Positions 1-6,479 are shown, numbered from the stretch's first letter. The stretch: 23,469 bases of DNA from JAEVZK01 sp038202925 (GCA_038202925.1 JBBREM010000036.1:1-23469), one strand, 5' to 3'. Notes: generated by a model from the letters alone, not told the origin. Made by a program: numbers and translations.

Positions 1-201
1 AACCAGGCGCTCAAAGAGCTTGCCACCAAGCGCAGCGCAGCCTTCGTCGATCTGCAAGAGCCGTTTCGAAAGCTGACCGCGGATCATCGCAAAACCGGGG
101 CCGAGGACCTTCTCCTCACTACCGATGGCGTACACATGAACGATCAGGGCTACAAGGTGATGGCGCAGACGATTCTCGCCGCCCTCGGCGTCCACGATTA
201 G
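1..201 (+). CDS. SGNH/GDSL-type hydrolase, C-terminal fragment
   Basis: The window opens inside a reading frame (frame 1) that runs 66 codons to TAG at 199-201. The visible end reads ...TTDGVHMNDQGYKVMAQTIL..., matching the last conserved block of SGNH/GDSL esterases and lipases. There the D-x-x-H pair (here D-G-V-H) supplies the catalytic Asp and His, and the following N-x-x-G-Y/N helix closes the fold. The Ser and oxyanion blocks would lie upstream, outside the window, so substrate (acyl ester, acetylated sugar or peptidoglycan) cannot be inferred. No clear terminator follows before ppdK. The family call rests on one motif and the C-terminal position expected for it. Confidence 0.7.
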   Translation, partial: NQALKELATKRSAAFVDLQEPFRKLTADHRKTGAEDLLLTTDGVHMNDQGYKVMAQTILAALGVHD

Positions 202-272
202 CCGGTAAACTCACCGAACCCAAGCCCGCCAACGCCGCCGGGTTATGTAAGACAGGCAATACCAGCCGGTCT

Positions 273-295
273 GATGGGCAGGATGCCCATCCTAC
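273..295. repeat. Interspersed 23-nt palindromic repeat, copy A
   Basis: This 23-nt stretch recurs without mismatch, in inverted orientation, at 5932-5954. Its centre GGGCAGGATGCCCATCC is a self-complementary unit: ATGGGCA pairs with TGCCCAT around a GGA loop, and GGATG can alternatively pair with CATCC. This copy lies 13 nt upstream of the ppdK start codon, so it probably sits in the leader of that mRNA just before the AGGA ribosome-binding site at 298-301. Confidence 0.85.
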
Positions 296-307
296 TTAGG
301 AACATTT

Positions 308-3073
308 ATGAGCAACAAGCGCGTTTATCTCTTCCGCGACGGCAATGCCTCTATGCGCGATCTCCTCGGCGGCAAGGGTGCCAACCTCGCCGAGATGTCC
401 AACATCGGCCTCCCGGTTCCCCCTGGGTTCACGATCACCACCGAAGTCTGCAACGAGTATTACCGCGAAGGCAAGAAACTGCCCGCTGGCTTGATGGACG
501 AGATCAAGACGGCGATCGCCGACGTGGAGAAGCAGATGGGGCGCTCATTCGGCGGGAGCCCCATCCCACAAAGTGGTTCGTCTTTGAGGGAGGGGGTTGG
601 GGGTGGGAGATCAGCGGCGAAGCCGCTTCTCGTTTCCGTCCGATCCGGGGCTAAGTTCTCAATGCCCGGCATGATGGACACGGTCCTGAATTTGGGACTA
701 AACCCTGAAACCATCAACGCTCTAATTGACGAGACCGGCAACGCGCGCTTCGTCTACGATTCCTACCGCCGCTTCATCATGATGTTCAGCGATGTCGCGT
801 TCGGCCTGAGTAAGCACAAATTCGACGAAGAAATTTTCAAGCAATACAAGGATAAGGTTGGCGCAAAGGACGACCTCGATCTCACCGCCGAACACCTCAA
901 GCAGATTTCCGAGCTATTCCTCGCCCACGTCCGCAAGAACGCGGGACGCGAGTTCCCGAGCGACCCGTACGAGCAGCTTGCCCTTGCGATCGAAGCCGTC
1001 TTCAATAGTTGGAACACCGACCGGGCCATCTTCTACCGACGCACCGAGAATATCCCCGACGAGATCGGAACCGCCGTCAATATCCAGTCGATGGTCTACG
1101 GGAACGCCGGCGAAGACTGCGGTACCGGCGTCGCCTTCACCCGCGACCCCAGCATCGGCACTAACGAGGTATTCGGCGAGTACCTGATGAACGCGCAGGG
1201 CGAGGATGTGGTGGCTGGCGTGCGCACGCCGGTGCCGATCAGTGAGCTGCAGAAGCAGAACCCCGATATCTACCGCCAGTTCATAGAGATGTCCGGCAAG
1301 CTCGAGCAGCACTACAAGGACATGCAGGACCTGGAGTTCACGATCGAGCACAACAAGCTGTTCATGCTCCAGTGCCGCTCCGGCAAGCGCACTGGCCCCG
1401 CCGCCGTGCGGATCGCGGTGGAGATGGTTCAAGAAGGCCTAATCGACAAGGAGACGGCGATCCAACGCGTCACTGGCTCCCATCTCGACCAGCTTCTCCA
1501 CCCCCGTATCGACCCGGCTTCGATTCCTGGGGCGACATTATTAGCCACTGGTTTAGCCGCATCGCCGGGGGCGGCTGTCGGCATTGCAGTTTTTGAGGCC
1601 GACACCGCCGCCGAGCGCGGAGTCCACGGAGGCATGGGCGAGAAGGTTATCCTCGTCCGCGACGAGACTAACCCTGACGACGTGCACGGCATGATGGCCG
1701 CGCAAGGCGTCCTTACCGCCCGCGGGGGCAAGACCTCTCACGCCGCCGTCGTGGCCCGAGGCTTCGGTATTCCCTGCGTCGCCGGTGCCGAGCAGCTCGA
1801 TGTGGACGCTCACACCAAGCACTTCAAGGTTGGAAGCCACATCGTCAAAGAAGGCGACATCATCACGATGGACGGGTCGACCGGCAACGTCTATCTCGGC
1901 GAGTTGAAGCTCATCGCGGCCGAGGTCAGCGGCTCGTTCGGCACGCTCATGGAGTGGGCGGATGCGTTTCGCAAGCTCGGCATCCGCGCCAACGCCGATA
2001 ACCCCCGCGACTCCAAGCAGGCCCTGGATTTCGGAGCGGAGGGCATCGGCCTATGCCGGACAGAGCACATGTTCTTCGAGGGCGACCGTCTGCCCCTCGT
2101 GCAGGAGATGATCCTGACCAAGGACGAAAGCGTCCGCCAGGAGATGCTGGACAAGCTGCAGGTCGTCCAGCAGAGCGACTTCGAAGGCATCTTCGAAGTC
2201 ATGGAGGGCAAGCCGGTCACCATCCGCCTGATCGATCCGCCGCTCCACGAGTTCCTGCCCAACTTTGAGACGCTGGTCCGCGAAGTGGCCACCCTCGAAG
2301 CCCAGATCGGAATGCAAGCTCCTGGCGACAAGCATTTGAAGTCAACCCAGCTCGAAGAGAAGCTCAAGCTCCTCGCCGAGGTTGAGAGCATGAAGGAAGC
2401 TAACCCGATGCTCGGCCTGCGCGGCGTTCGGCTCTCGATTATTTTCCCTGGGCTTGTCATCATGCAGACCCGCGCGATTCTTCAGGCCGCCGCGAAGCTG
2501 ATCAAGCAGGGCAAGCGCGTCTATCCGGAGATCATGATCCCGCTCGTCAGCACCGTCAACGAGTTGAAAGTCGTGCAGGGCCAACTCGAGGGCGAGGCCA
2601 AGAAGATCGTGCAGGAGCAGGGCATCGACATTCCCTACACTTTCGGCACGATGATCGAGATCCCCCGCGCCGCGCTCACCGCCGGCGAGATCGCCGAGTA
2701 CGCGCAGTTCTTCTCCTTCGGCACCAACGACCTCACGCAAACCACCTTCGGCTACTCGCGAGACGACGCCGAAGGCAAGTTCCTGCAGCGGTACGTCGAG
2801 CAAAAGATTCTCCTCACCAACCCCTTCGAGACTATCGACCAAGCCGGTGTTGGCCGCTTGATGCGGATGGCTGTGGAAGAGGGACGCAAATCGCGCGAGG
2901 GCCTGAAGTGCGGCATCTGCGGCGAGCACGGCGGGGACCCCGAGTCGATCTATTTCTGCCACGATCTCGGCCTCGACTACGTGAGCTGCTCGCCATTCCG
3001 AGTCCCCATCGCTCGTCTGGCTGCGGCTCAGGCGGCGATTCGGGGTCGGGTGAAGGTCACGGCGGACAAGTAG
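308..3073 (+). CDS. ppdK: Pyruvate, phosphate dikinase (PPDK)
   Basis: This 921-aa protein interconverts pyruvate + ATP + Pi with PEP + AMP + PPi in the cytosol. It feeds gluconeogenesis or works in reverse as PPi-dependent glycolysis. The three family domains are in order: an N-terminal ATP-grasp domain (about 1-375, with GGKGANLAEM and VSVRSGAKFSMPGMMDT), the swivelling phospho-histidine domain (about 400-530, GGKTSHAAVVARG, catalytic His478), and the C-terminal PEP/pyruvate TIM barrel (about 540-915, GLRGVRL, FGTNDLTQTTFG, and GICGEHGGDP with the general-acid Cys871). The ATG at 308 follows AGGA at 298-301 with 6 nt spacing. The protein is longer than the usual ~880 aa, partly because of a Gly/Ser-rich insertion at residues 83-105. 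It is the first gene after the hydrolase fragment and converges on a minus-strand deacetylase. Confidence 0.97.
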   Translation: MSNKRVYLFRDGNASMRDLLGGKGANLAEMSNIGLPVPPGFTITTEVCNEYYREGKKLPAGLMDEIKTAIADVEKQMGRSFGGSPIPQSGSSLREGVGGGRSAAKPLLVSVRSGAKFSMPGMMDTVLNLGLNPETINALIDETGNARFVYDSYRRFIMMFSDVAFGLSKHKFDEEIFKQYKDKVGAKDDLDLTAEHLKQISELFLAHVRKNAGREFPSDPYEQLALAIEAVFNSWNTDRAIFYRRTENIPDEIGTAVNIQSMVYGNAGEDCGTGVAFTRDPSIGTNEVFGEYLMNAQGEDVVAGVRTPVPISELQKQNPDIYRQFIEMSGKLEQHYKDMQDLEFTIEHNKLFMLQCRSGKRTGPAAVRIAVEMVQEGLIDKETAIQRVTGSHLDQLLHPRIDPASIPGATLLATGLAASPGAAVGIAVFEADTAAERGVHGGMGEKVILVRDETNPDDVHGMMAAQGVLTARGGKTSHAAVVARGFGIPCVAGAEQLDVDAHTKHFKVGSHIVKEGDIITMDGSTGNVYLGELKLIAAEVSGSFGTLMEWADAFRKLGIRANADNPRDSKQALDFGAEGIGLCRTEHMFFEGDRLPLVQEMILTKDESVRQEMLDKLQVVQQSDFEGIFEVMEGKPVTIRLIDPPLHEFLPNFETLVREVATLEAQIGMQAPGDKHLKSTQLEEKLKLLAEVESMKEANPMLGLRGVRLSIIFPGLVIMQTRAILQAAAKLIKQGKRVYPEIMIPLVSTVNELKVVQGQLEGEAKKIVQEQGIDIPYTFGTMIEIPRAALTAGEIAEYAQFFSFGTNDLTQTTFGYSRDDAEGKFLQRYVEQKILLTNPFETIDQAGVGRLMRMAVEEGRKSREGLKCGICGEHGGDPESIYFCHDLGLDYVSCSPFRVPIARLAAAQAAIRGRVKVTADK
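554..627. repeat. Probable repeat-derived in-frame insertion within ppdK
   Basis: PPDKs normally read from the G(K/R)xFG motif through about five residues (for example DPKNP) straight into LLVSVRSGA. Here about 19-20 extra residues intervene (S84 to A104, containing SGSSLREGVGGGRS). The DNA is G-rich and unlike its surroundings: GAGGGAGGGGGTTGGGGGTG, then a perfect hairpin AGCGGC-GAA-GCCGCT at 613-627. Base bias, an inverted repeat and preserved frame suggest a small interspersed palindromic element inserted into a surface loop. No second copy is present in this window, so its repeat nature is inferred. Confidence 0.5.
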
Positions 3074-3082
3074 ATTAGGAGT

Positions 3083-3124
3083 GCGCGGATTTATCCGCGC
3101 TATCGCCTGCGCGATTTATCGCGC
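3083..3124. terminator. Two tandem AT-looped hairpins between convergent genes
   Basis: Two near-identical perfect palindromes stand side by side: GCGCGGAT-TT-ATCCGCGC at 3083-3100 and GCGCGAT-TT-ATCGCGC at 3109-3124. They lie between the converging ppdK and deacetylase genes and are the only structure there. They could act as a bidirectional terminator, but neither is followed by a T tract on either strand. A Rho-aided stop or a duplicated intergenic repeat is equally possible. Confidence 0.5.
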
Positions 3125-3146
3125 TGCGGCGGAGTCTGCCCGTAAT

Positions 3147-3938
3147 TTAACGACGCCGCTTCGACACCATGCTCAGGGCAGCGCGTTTGGTGCTGCCTTT
3201 CATCGAGGCTAGCGCCTCTTGCCGAGATAGGATTTCCGAGCACGTCACAAACCGGTAGCCCTTCTTCCGAAGCTCCTGCACCAGCGCGGGAAGAATCTCA
3301 AGCGTCTGCGGGATGCCGTCGTGCAAGAGCAAGATGCCGCCGTTCTTCATTTGTCGGTCGATCCGATCCACGAGCACCCTCGGATCGGGCCGGGCGAAGT
3401 CGCCCGGGTCGTCGGTCCACAGCACGGTGTACATGCCCTGGTCGGTTGCCGCTTTAACAACATCCGCATCAAACCGCCCGCCCGGAGGGCGGCAGAACTT
3501 GGGATGCTGGCCCGTCGCCCGGAAGATCGCGTTGCTGCAAAGCTGATACTCGGTGGCGATCTGCGACTCGGTCAGGATCTCTAAATTGGGGTGATCGTAG
3601 GTGTGGTTCGCCACCTCGTGGCCAAGGAGAGCCTCCAGCCGCACTATCTCCGGCGCTTTGTCCACCATCTTCCCGACTACGAAGAAAGTCGCCTTCACAC
3701 CAAGCTGTTCGAGCAGGCGCAACAGCTTTTCGGTTTTGCCGGGGTGGGGACCATCGTCGAAGGTCAGCGCGATTGTCTTGGGCTCGGGCGAGGTGGTGAT
3801 GAGCTTGAGCGGCTCCTTGTCCAGCCGCAGCTCAGCTAATTCGTGTCGCAAGTTCACGCCCGCCAGGTGGGCAATTTTGGCTCCTTGGGCGACCTGGCTG
3901 CCAAATTGAAGCGCGAGGGCAAGGGCGATCGATGTCAT
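3147..3938 (-). CDS. Polysaccharide deacetylase (NodB/CE4 family), secreted
   Basis: A carbohydrate-esterase-4 protein that would remove N- or O-acetyl groups from cell-wall or exopolysaccharide sugars using a divalent metal. All five NodB motifs are visible (numbering from a TTG five codons upstream at 3953): TFDDG at 64-68 (metal and catalytic Asp), HTYDH at 117-121 (metal His pair), RPPGG at 155-159, the W-x-D motif LWTDD near 179-182, and LLLHDG at 208-213. The N-terminus is hydrophobic and Ala/Leu-rich (TSIALALALQF), consistent with a weak signal peptide or membrane anchor, although it lacks a charged n-region. I favour the ATG at 3938 over the TTG at 3953; neither has a Shine-Dalgarno sequence, and an in-frame stop lies just upstream. 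It is a paralogue of the deacetylase at 12149-13033. Substrate unknown. Confidence 0.92.
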   Translation of the reverse strand: MTSIALALALQFGSQVAQGAKIAHLAGVNLRHELAELRLDKEPLKLITTSPEPKTIALTFDDGPHPGKTEKLLRLLEQLGVKATFFVVGKMVDKAPEIVRLEALLGHEVANHTYDHPNLEILTESQIATEYQLCSNAIFRATGQHPKFCRPPGGRFDADVVKAATDQGMYTVLWTDDPGDFARPDPRVLVDRIDRQMKNGGILLLHDGIPQTLEILPALVQELRKKGYRFVTCSEILSRQEALASMKGSTKRAALSMVSKRRR

Positions 3939-4024
3939 AGCTGCAAGGGACAAGACAAAGGATGGCTTGCAGAGTTACATGTTATGGGCCAAATGCGCCG
4001 CTGATTGCGCCGAATTTAGCAACT

Positions 4025-4903
4025 CTAACGGGTCCAGCCTTTATCCTTCGCCTCATAGGCCGGATAATCGATGCGCTCGTATAGCTCGTCCCGAGTCCGC
4101 ATGATATCCATGATCCCCGCCTGAGTCCCCGTGCGAAGGAGTTCCGCGTAGCAGTTATCGAGCGCCTTCAGCATCACCCGAAAGCCCGTCATCGGGAAGA
4201 TCACCATCTCGTAGCCAAGCTGCGAGAATTTCGCCGCTGGGATGAGCGGCGTCTTGCCAAACTCCGTCATATTCGCCATTAGCGGGACGCTTACCGCCGC
4301 CCGGAACGCGGCGAATTCGGCTTCGCTGGTCAGGCCTTCGGGAAAGATCGCATCCGCGCCGGCGTCTACATAGCGCTGCGCCCGCGAGATCGCACTGTCC
4401 AAACCCTCCACCCCCCGCGCATCGGTGCGGGCGACGATCATGAAGGAGGAATCGCGCTTAGAATCGACCGCCGCGCGGATCTTCTGCGCCATAGCCTCCG
4501 GCTCGATCACCGTCTTCCCATCGAGGTGACCGCATCGCTTGGGGCTCACTTGGTCCTCAAGGTGAATCCCCGCCAGCCCCGCCCGCTCCATCTCGATCAC
4601 CGTGCGCATCACGTTGAGCGATTCGCCGAAGCCGGTGTCGGCATCCGAGATCACCGGTACCGGGACTACCTGGGTCACGCATGTGGCCACTTGGGCGAAC
4701 TCGGTCTGGGTCGTCAAGGCGACGTCGGGAACGCCGAGGTTCGCGTTGGTGATGCCGGCTCCGCTCAGATACAGGGCCTGCGCCCCCGCCTTGTGGGCTG
4801 AGATCGCGCTGATGGCGTTGAACACGCCTGGCATGATCACGATGCCCTGCTTCATCAGCTCGCGCAGGCGCTCGCCGGGGGAGCTTGGGGGAGGCTGGAG
4901 CAT
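4025..4903 (-). CDS. prpB: Methylisocitrate lyase-like protein (ICL/PEP mutase superfamily)
   Basis: A 292-aa TIM-barrel enzyme, the normal length for PrpB, which cleaves 2-methylisocitrate to pyruvate and succinate in the methylcitrate cycle of propionate breakdown. Visible hallmarks are DADTGFG (residues 87-93, Mg2+ binding), HLEDQ (114-118) and the KRCGH lyase signature (122-126, catalytic Cys125), followed by ARTDA. The KRCGH motif argues against PEP mutase and oxaloacetate decarboxylase relatives. No prpC or prpD lies nearby, so the pathway assignment is inferred. I chose the ATG at 4903 because the longer frame from 4942 would start inside the rpsR terminator hairpin. A TANNNT hexamer sits 6 nt before this ATG. 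Confidence 0.85.
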   Translation of the reverse strand: MLQPPPSSPGERLRELMKQGIVIMPGVFNAISAISAHKAGAQALYLSGAGITNANLGVPDVALTTQTEFAQVATCVTQVVPVPVISDADTGFGESLNVMRTVIEMERAGLAGIHLEDQVSPKRCGHLDGKTVIEPEAMAQKIRAAVDSKRDSSFMIVARTDARGVEGLDSAISRAQRYVDAGADAIFPEGLTSEAEFAAFRAAVSVPLMANMTEFGKTPLIPAAKFSQLGYEMVIFPMTGFRVMLKALDNCYAELLRTGTQAGIMDIMRTRDELYERIDYPAYEAKDKGWTR

Positions 4904-4909
4904 GGACCG

Positions 4910-4915
4910 AGCGTA
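4910..4915 (-). promoter_or_regulatory. -10-like TACGCT directly upstream of prpB
   Basis: Read on the minus strand, TACGCT (fits TANNNT) lies 6 nt before the prpB ATG at 4903. There is no Shine-Dalgarno sequence. Transcription from this hexamer would begin at or next to the start codon, giving a leaderless mRNA. No good -35 is visible, so this is tentative; the same geometry occurs at hsp20 and the second deacetylase. Confidence 0.35.
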
Positions 4916-4926
4916 CCTGCACGCGC

Positions 4927-4960
4927 AAAAAAGCCGCCTCAACCTTCCGGTCGGGGCGGC
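4927..4960 (-). terminator. Rho-independent terminator of rpsR
   Basis: On the minus strand GCCGCCCCGACC pairs with GGTTGAGGCGGC around a GGAA tetraloop (12 positions, one C-A mismatch, one G-T wobble) and is followed by six Ts. It begins 11 nt after the rpsR stop codon. It separates rpsR from prpB, so prpB needs its own promoter. Confidence 0.9.
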
Positions 4961-4971
4961 CCTCTGAGAAC

Positions 4972-5553
4972 CTACTCCTTTGCGGCAGCTTCGGCAACCG
5001 GAGCTTCGGCGACGGGCGCCTCCACTACAGGTGCCTCTACCACAGGCGCTTTGACTATGGGTGCTTCGACTACCGGTGCCTCGGCGGCCGGAGCGGCATC
5101 AGCCGCCGGGGCGGCCTCTCGCGGCTCACGATCCTGACGTGGGCCCTCGTAGCGGCCACCGCCGTCGCGCGGTCCTCGGTCGAAACTGCGCTCGCGTCGC
5201 GGCGCGTACTCGCGCCGATCGGTGCCCATCTCGGTCACTACGAACGGCAGAAGAGCCATCTCACGCGCCTTGCGGATCGCGCTGGCGATCATGCGCTGCT
5301 GCTTCGCGGTGTTGCCGCTCTGCCGACTCGGGAGGATCTTCCCACGATCGTTGAGGAAGCGGCGGAGAATGTTGATCTCCTTGTAGTCGACGGTGTCGAT
5401 CTTGTTGATGGTCAGGTAGCTGACCTTACGGCGGCGCTTGCTCTTAAAGCGAGGCCCGCCCTCACCCATGGAATCTTTGTCCATGCGCGGGGCACCGCGA
5501 TCTCCGCGGTCTCCGTTATCTGCCTGCTGCGGCCTGGTGGATTCGTCACTCAT
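4972..5553 (-). CDS. rpsR: Small ribosomal subunit protein S18 (bS18), with long N- and C-terminal extensions
   Basis: The S18 core is at residues 40-105 (KSKRRRKVSYLTINKID, then YKEINILRRFLNDRGKILP, TAKQQRMIASAIRKAREMALLP). S18 binds with S6 to the 30S platform. At 193 aa it is more than twice the usual 75-90 aa. The N-terminal ~38 residues are acidic/Gly-Arg rich. After the core comes an Arg/Gly-rich stretch (113-146), then six tandem pentapeptides of form A-P-(V/I)-(V/A)-(E/K) at about 159-188. The Cys pair of zinc-type S18 (CxxC before NKID) is absent, so this is a zinc-independent form. The usual partners rpsF, ssb and rplI are not adjacent. The ATG at 5553 has no obvious Shine-Dalgarno sequence; an 8-bp hairpin lies 20 nt upstream. 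An in-frame ATG at codon 24 is an alternative start. Confidence 0.96.
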   Translation of the reverse strand: MSDESTRPQQADNGDRGDRGAPRMDKDSMGEGGPRFKSKRRRKVSYLTINKIDTVDYKEINILRRFLNDRGKILPSRQSGNTAKQQRMIASAIRKAREMALLPFVVTEMGTDRREYAPRRERSFDRGPRDGGGRYEGPRQDREPREAAPAADAAPAAEAPVVEAPIVKAPVVEAPVVEAPVAEAPVAEAAAKE

Positions 5554-5573
5554 GCTCGTATCGGTCCAAATTG

Positions 5574-5599
5574 GCGTGAGGGGAAAGGATACCTCACGC
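5574..5599 (-). promoter_or_regulatory. Hairpin in the rpsR leader
   Basis: GCGTGAGG (5574-5581) and CCTCACGC (5592-5599) form a perfect 8-bp stem with a 10-nt loop, ending 20 nt upstream of the rpsR start. It is a plausible site for translational control, since ribosomal protein leaders often bind their own product. It does not match a leader class that I can confirm. Confidence 0.45.
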
Positions 5600-5630
5600 G
5601 GGAATGATGGAGGTGAAAGGGGGTGATGGA

Positions 5631-5659
5631 GATGATGGGCTGAGCGGATGATGGGCTGA
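5631..5659. repeat. 13-nt direct repeat GATGATGGGCTGA, two copies
   Basis: GATGATGGGCTGA occurs at 5631-5643 and again at 5647-5659, 16 nt apart. It borders the heptamer arrays that follow and is part of the repeat-rich non-coding patch upstream of rpsR. Confidence 0.7.
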
Positions 5660-5661
5660 TG

Positions 5662-5688
5662 TCTGATCTCTGATCTCTGATCTCTGAT
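5662..5688. repeat. Heptanucleotide tandem repeat (TCTGATC), 3.9 copies
   Basis: Perfect array of TCTGATC over 27 nt with no mismatch, in the non-coding interval between rpsR and hsp20. It is directly followed by a second array of the same 7-nt period but different sequence. Confidence 0.9.
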
Positions 5689-5692
5689 TGCA

Positions 5693-5713
5693 AATCGTCA
5701 ATCGTAAATCGTA
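5693..5713. repeat. Heptanucleotide tandem repeat (AATCGTM), 3 copies
   Basis: The units are AATCGTC, AATCGTA and AATCGTA, then a degenerate AATAAAA that merges into the A tract of the adjacent terminator. It shares its 7-nt period with the array at 5662-5688 but not its sequence. Confidence 0.85.
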
Positions 5714-5716
5714 AAT

Positions 5717-5747
5717 AAAAAAAGGGGCCGGCTGGCGAAGCCGACCC
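5717..5747 (-). terminator. Orphan Rho-independent terminator (minus strand)
   Basis: On the minus strand GGGTCGGC pairs with GCCGGCCC around a 7-nt loop (TTCGCCA) and is followed by C and seven Ts. The single non-Watson-Crick pair is a G-U wobble on the minus-strand RNA but a C-A clash on the plus-strand RNA, which fixes the orientation. No minus-strand gene ends here: the next gene, hsp20, is on the plus strand. It must end an unrecognised short transcript or act as an attenuator about 165 nt upstream of rpsR. Confidence 0.75.
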
Positions 5748-5807
5748 GATGGGCTGGAGGTGTGGAGGAGATTCTGGCGATTCCTCTCACTTGGTGGTGT
5801 TTCGGAG

Positions 5808-5832
5808 TGTCAGTCGCTTGGAGTGCCTGACA
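5808..5832. repeat. Imperfect inverted repeat in the rpsR-hsp20 intergenic region
   Basis: TGTCAGTCGCT and AGTGCCTGACA form an 11-position arm pair with two non-Watson-Crick positions around a TGG loop. It lies in the stretch a minus-strand transcript would cross before the orphan terminator at 5717-5747. No gene is supported here. Confidence 0.45.
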
Positions 5833-5931
5833 ACCCCCTCATTCCCCACCCCATCGCAGCCCAATGACGGCGTTCCTACCAGGCAGCCGATAAACCGGAT
5901 GCTTTGCTTGGCAGCAACCCTACCAGTAGCC

Positions 5932-5954
5932 GTAGGATGGGCATCCTGCCCATC
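5932..5954. repeat. Interspersed 23-nt palindromic repeat, copy B (inverted)
   Basis: Exact reverse complement of 273-295, about 5.6 kb away. It lies 75 nt upstream of the hsp20 start codon and upstream of its probable promoter, outside any gene. The remainder of 5554-6029 contains no supported coding sequence; frames that cross it on the minus strand overlap hsp20 and resemble no known family. Confidence 0.85.
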
Positions 5955-5995
5955 TGCGCCACAATCACACCTCGCTCGCAAGCGATACCGCCGAC

Positions 5996-6023
5996 TAGAC
6001 CAAGCCGAGATTGCAAGTACAAT
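5996..6023 (+). promoter_or_regulatory. Probable promoter of hsp20-lon, leaderless geometry
   Basis: TACAAT at 6018-6023 is a good -10 element (5 of 6), with a weak -35 TAGACC at 5996-6001 and a 16-nt spacer. The GTG start of hsp20 follows only 6 nt later, where transcription should begin. No Shine-Dalgarno sequence is present, so the mRNA is probably leaderless. No CIRCE element (TTAGCACTC-N9-GAGTGCTAA) is visible. Confidence 0.5.
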
Positions 6024-6029
6024 CCAAGC

Positions 6030-6479
6030 GTGGCCCGCCGCGAAGTGGAAGAGTGGTTTTGGCAGGTTGGTACCGACCTGCAGCGGCTCAGCGAGGAGAT
6101 GCACGGCATCCGCCCGGTGATGACCGCCGGCAAGATGTGGGAACCGCGCATCGATGTCCTCGAGGATGACAACCGCCTTATCATCAAGGCCGAGATCGCT
6201 GGCGTGCGCGGCGAGGATATCCAGCTCGTCTACCTCCCGGAGCGGCACTCACTGCTGATACGGGGCATTCGGCGCGAAGACGGCTACGAGGGCGAACCCA
6301 AGTTTCACCAGCTCGAGATTTTCTACGGACCCTTCGAACGCGAGATCGGGCTGCCCGAATGCACCGTGGACGCCGACAATATCCGCGCCCATTACCGCAT
6401 GGGCTTCCTCCTGGTCGTCGTGCCTAAATCGAGCCGAACAACGATCACAACGACCACCATCACGGTCCGAAAAAGATAA
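6030..6479 (+). CDS. Small heat shock protein, Hsp20/alpha-crystallin family
   Basis: A 149-aa holdase that binds unfolding proteins to stop aggregation. After a ~35-residue N-terminal arm, the alpha-crystallin domain runs from WEPRIDVLEDDNRL (residue 37) through AEIAGVRGEDI (54-64), the turn ERHSLLIRG (71-79) and FEREIGLPE (102-110) to YRMGFLLVVVPK (122-133). A C-terminal I-T-V tail motif (about 144-146) serves in oligomer assembly. I start at GTG 6030 rather than upstream because the TACAAT -10 lies just before it, the upstream stretch carries the interspersed repeat, and 149 aa suits the family. lon begins 6 nt after the stop, so holdase and protease are likely co-expressed for protein quality control. 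Confidence 0.93.
   Translation: MARREVEEWFWQVGTDLQRLSEEMHGIRPVMTAGKMWEPRIDVLEDDNRLIIKAEIAGVRGEDIQLVYLPERHSLLIRGIRREDGYEGEPKFHQLEIFYGPFEREIGLPECTVDADNIRAHYRMGFLLVVVPKSSRTTITTTTITVRKR

Noticed and set aside
4904..4942. 13-codon N-terminal extension of prpB
   Set aside because: It would start inside the rpsR terminator stem; ATG 4903 gives the normal PrpB length.
5735..5930. SRP RNA or 6S RNA ending at the orphan terminator
   Set aside because: I looked for the conserved SRP tetraloop/GGAA platform and the long 6S bubble on the minus strand and did not find them.
5904..6029. 42-codon N-terminal extension of Hsp20
   Set aside because: It covers the interspersed repeat and the TACAAT promoter and is not Hsp20-like; GTG 6030 is preferred.
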